Shown piece after piece: positions 62,638-64,000 of a DNA stretch of 64,000 nt. Within the stretch, counting starts at the first letter, position 1; every line of letters starts with the position of its first letter. The notes below the pieces were generated by a model that did no database searches, was not told where the DNA came from, and saw only the letters and a list, made by a program, of their open reading frames with translations. Position numbers and translations under genes: made by a program. Source of the DNA: SAR202 cluster bacterium (lineage in GTDB: Bacteria > Chloroflexota > Dehalococcoidia > Lucifugimonadales > Lucifugimonadaceae); NCBI GenBank assembly GCA_009392215.1, contig VFGZ01000026.1:62001-126000 (forward strand). Direction: 5' to 3'.

Positions 62638-64000
62638 TTAGCCGTGATTCCATAGTTTGTTAATTGCGTCTAGGCAGTCTTCAATCATCTGTTCCGCGGC
62701 TCCGGATTCGAAAGGTGCAGTAGGTCCAACTTCATATCCTCCTTCCGCGTAGGCGTATGCCATCGGTAGATATCCGTAATATCCGTTTGAATACCCAGAA
62801 AATAATGTCCAGTCAGCAGGAGATCGCTCTTTGACCGCTGTGCCGATTTCGGCAAAAGGCTCTACTGGAATTGCAACCAGAGCGGTATTACCTATCCGAA
62901 TGACCTGGATCGGTATATCGTGGGTTCCACCCCCTCTTCCAAATGTTTGGGTATGGCGTAGTAGAAGCGTTTCGCGTTTTGCTGGGAATGCGGCCTGTTT
63001 TATTTCGTCAATGGTGCCCCCGTTTTTCCTCACGCTATTAAGGTTTGCCGTTATACGGTCGAAATTGGCTTGTACCTCTGATTCTGGAGGCATTTCCTTG
63101 ATGGCTAGCGAGGCGACAGAACTGACCGAGGCAAGAGAATCATCCGATTCACCGACCTGATTGAAGGAGTAGATGCCTATGTCAGCTCCAGACGGCAAAA
63201 TCGTTTCAAGATTTTCTTCTCTCGGTACGGGATCAATATTAAGACGAACTCTGGAAGCTTCTATTCCTAGTTGTTTTCCAAGTCGTCGGTAAACTGCAGT
63301 ATCTCCGGTAAATCCTTCTATTGGTCCTTGGTTGCCGGCAGCCCCTTGCAGGAATATGCATGTTCCTCCCACTATATTTTCGACAGTTTCTCGTACTACC
63401 CCCGGGTAGTCTGGGGTAATTAGACGGTTTTCAGGTCCCATGATCGTTGGGTGGCAGGCGTAGTTAACTAAAGTCGCGATCGGTTTGCCGTCGAGATTAT
63501 CGATCGCGGTGACCAACACTTCATGATCAACAAATCCACTGGGGTTTCGACCCGTGAAAACCTTACCGTTATCACTGACAGGTCGACGATTAATGTTGAT
63601 TTCACAGTGTCCGGCACCTGAATCGACTCTGACATCAGTGAGGTTTGATATCGCCTCTTCGACTGCTTGGACTGAGGCGGGCCCCATCGAGTCAAACCAG
63701 GGCTTAATCATTTCTGACCCCTCAGCTATCCACGATAGACCTTCGATCGGTCCGGAGTGTGTGTGTGTATAAGCTATGCGTTGATTGGAGCCGGGAATCC
63801 CAGTTGCTTCATTCACTGCACGCCTGATCATGTCGTCATAGGTATCTACAAGCATGCAAGTGTCGATATCAAGAATTGCGATGCGCTCTGATGACGTTGC
63901 ATTGCCACTTGATTCGATTACTAGCGCGGTGATCGTGAGAGGCATGTCGATACCTTCGGCACCTTCATGGGATTGTGCCCCCCAGCCGGCGTGAGCTATT
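62638..64000 (-). CDS. Neutral-ceramidase-like hydrolase, 5' end outside window
   Basis: The frame is open to the window edge: before the Met at 63945 it continues as AHAGWGAQSHEGAEGIDMPL, which matches the N-terminal part of neutral/alkaline ceramidase-like proteins, so the true start is beyond 64000. Zinc-site blocks are visible: YTHTHSGP, NYACHPTIMGP and FLQGAAGNQGP. Ceramidases cleave amide bonds of sphingolipids, but bacterial relatives with unknown substrates are common. First visible gene of the minus-strand cluster with the UxuA-like and VOC genes. Confidence 0.83.
   Translation of the reverse strand, partial: IAHAGWGAQSHEGAEGIDMPLTITALVIESSGNATSSERIAILDIDTCMLVDTYDDMIRRAVNEATGIPGSNQRIAYTHTHSGPIEGLSWIAEGSEMIKPWFDSMGPASVQAVEEAISNLTDVRVDSGAGHCEININRRPVSDNGKVFTGRNPSGFVDHEVLVTAIDNLDGKPIATLVNYACHPTIMGPENRLITPDYPGVVRETVENIVGGTCIFLQGAAGNQGPIEGFTGDTAVYRRLGKQLGIEASRVRLNIDPVPREENLETILPSGADIGIYSFNQVGESDDSLASVSSVASLAIKEMPPESEVQANFDRITANLNSVRKNGGTIDEIKQAAFPAKRETLLLRHTQTFGRGGGTHDIPIQVIRIGNTALVAIPVEPFAEIGTAVKERSPADWTLFSGYSNGYYGYLPMAYAYAEGGYEVGPTAPFESGAAEQMIEDCLDAINKLWNHG

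Overview
The window looks like a chromosomal segment of a free-living bacterium with mid-range GC, dense gene packing and many TTG/GTG starts. The mix of a SelB factor, riboflavin and carotenoid operons, DUF1501/DUF1800 proteins and a long run of paralogous oxidoreductases, amidohydrolases and PHP-type hydrolases recalls marine Chloroflexota of the SAR202 type. That placement is an inference from gene content; no rRNA or marker comparison was possible. No CRISPR array, prophage, transposase or plasmid function is visible.

Region 1 (1-14.3 kb) is housekeeping: peptide deformylase (5' end cut by the window), secD-secF, endonuclease IV, a small zincin, an alkaline-phosphatase-superfamily enzyme, then on the minus strand selB, hemW, an unknown gene and ychF, and finally a DUF1232 membrane protein, holA and a TPR lipoprotein.

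Region 2 (14.4-33.2 kb) is an accessory catabolic block: phosphotriesterase-like hydrolase, epimerase and beta-propeller; uppP; a cupin pseudogene with two in-frame stops; a CehA-like PHP hydrolase; an M81 (MlrC-like) protein; three consecutive D-2-hydroxyacid dehydrogenase paralogues; an M42-like peptidase, a ThDP enzyme, an amidase, an unknown 473-residue protein, tRNA-Glu and tRNA-Gln, and a DapA-like aldolase. The combination suggests uptake and breakdown of small organic acids, amides and esters, but no substrate can be named.

Region 3 (33.2-42.6 kb) holds dinB, the riboflavin operon ribD-ribE-ribBA-ribH (with an unusual RibD zinc site), a SIMPL-domain lipoprotein, lepB, and an amidohydrolase/GMC oxidoreductase pair.

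Region 4 (42.8-50.9 kb) starts with tRNA-Lys and a carotenoid operon: phytoene/squalene synthase, CrtI-like desaturase, an alpha/beta hydrolase with a Cys nucleophile, a family-2 glycosyltransferase, a second CrtI-like enzyme and a CruF-type (DUF422) membrane protein. Most junctions overlap by 4-8 bases. A glycerol-1-phosphate-dehydrogenase-like gene follows.

Region 5 (50.9-64 kb) is again accessory: a DUF3604 protein, the operon DUF1501-DUF1800-NHL propeller, a phytanoyl-CoA-dioxygenase-like enzyme, a second propeller, a formaldehyde-dehydrogenase-like zinc ADH, and a VOC / UxuA-like / ceramidase-like cluster that runs off the end of the window.

The points most worth following up are the SecD insertion built of two SecF-like units, the RibD zinc-ligand change, the carotenoid operon with its odd hydrolase, and the cupin pseudogene.
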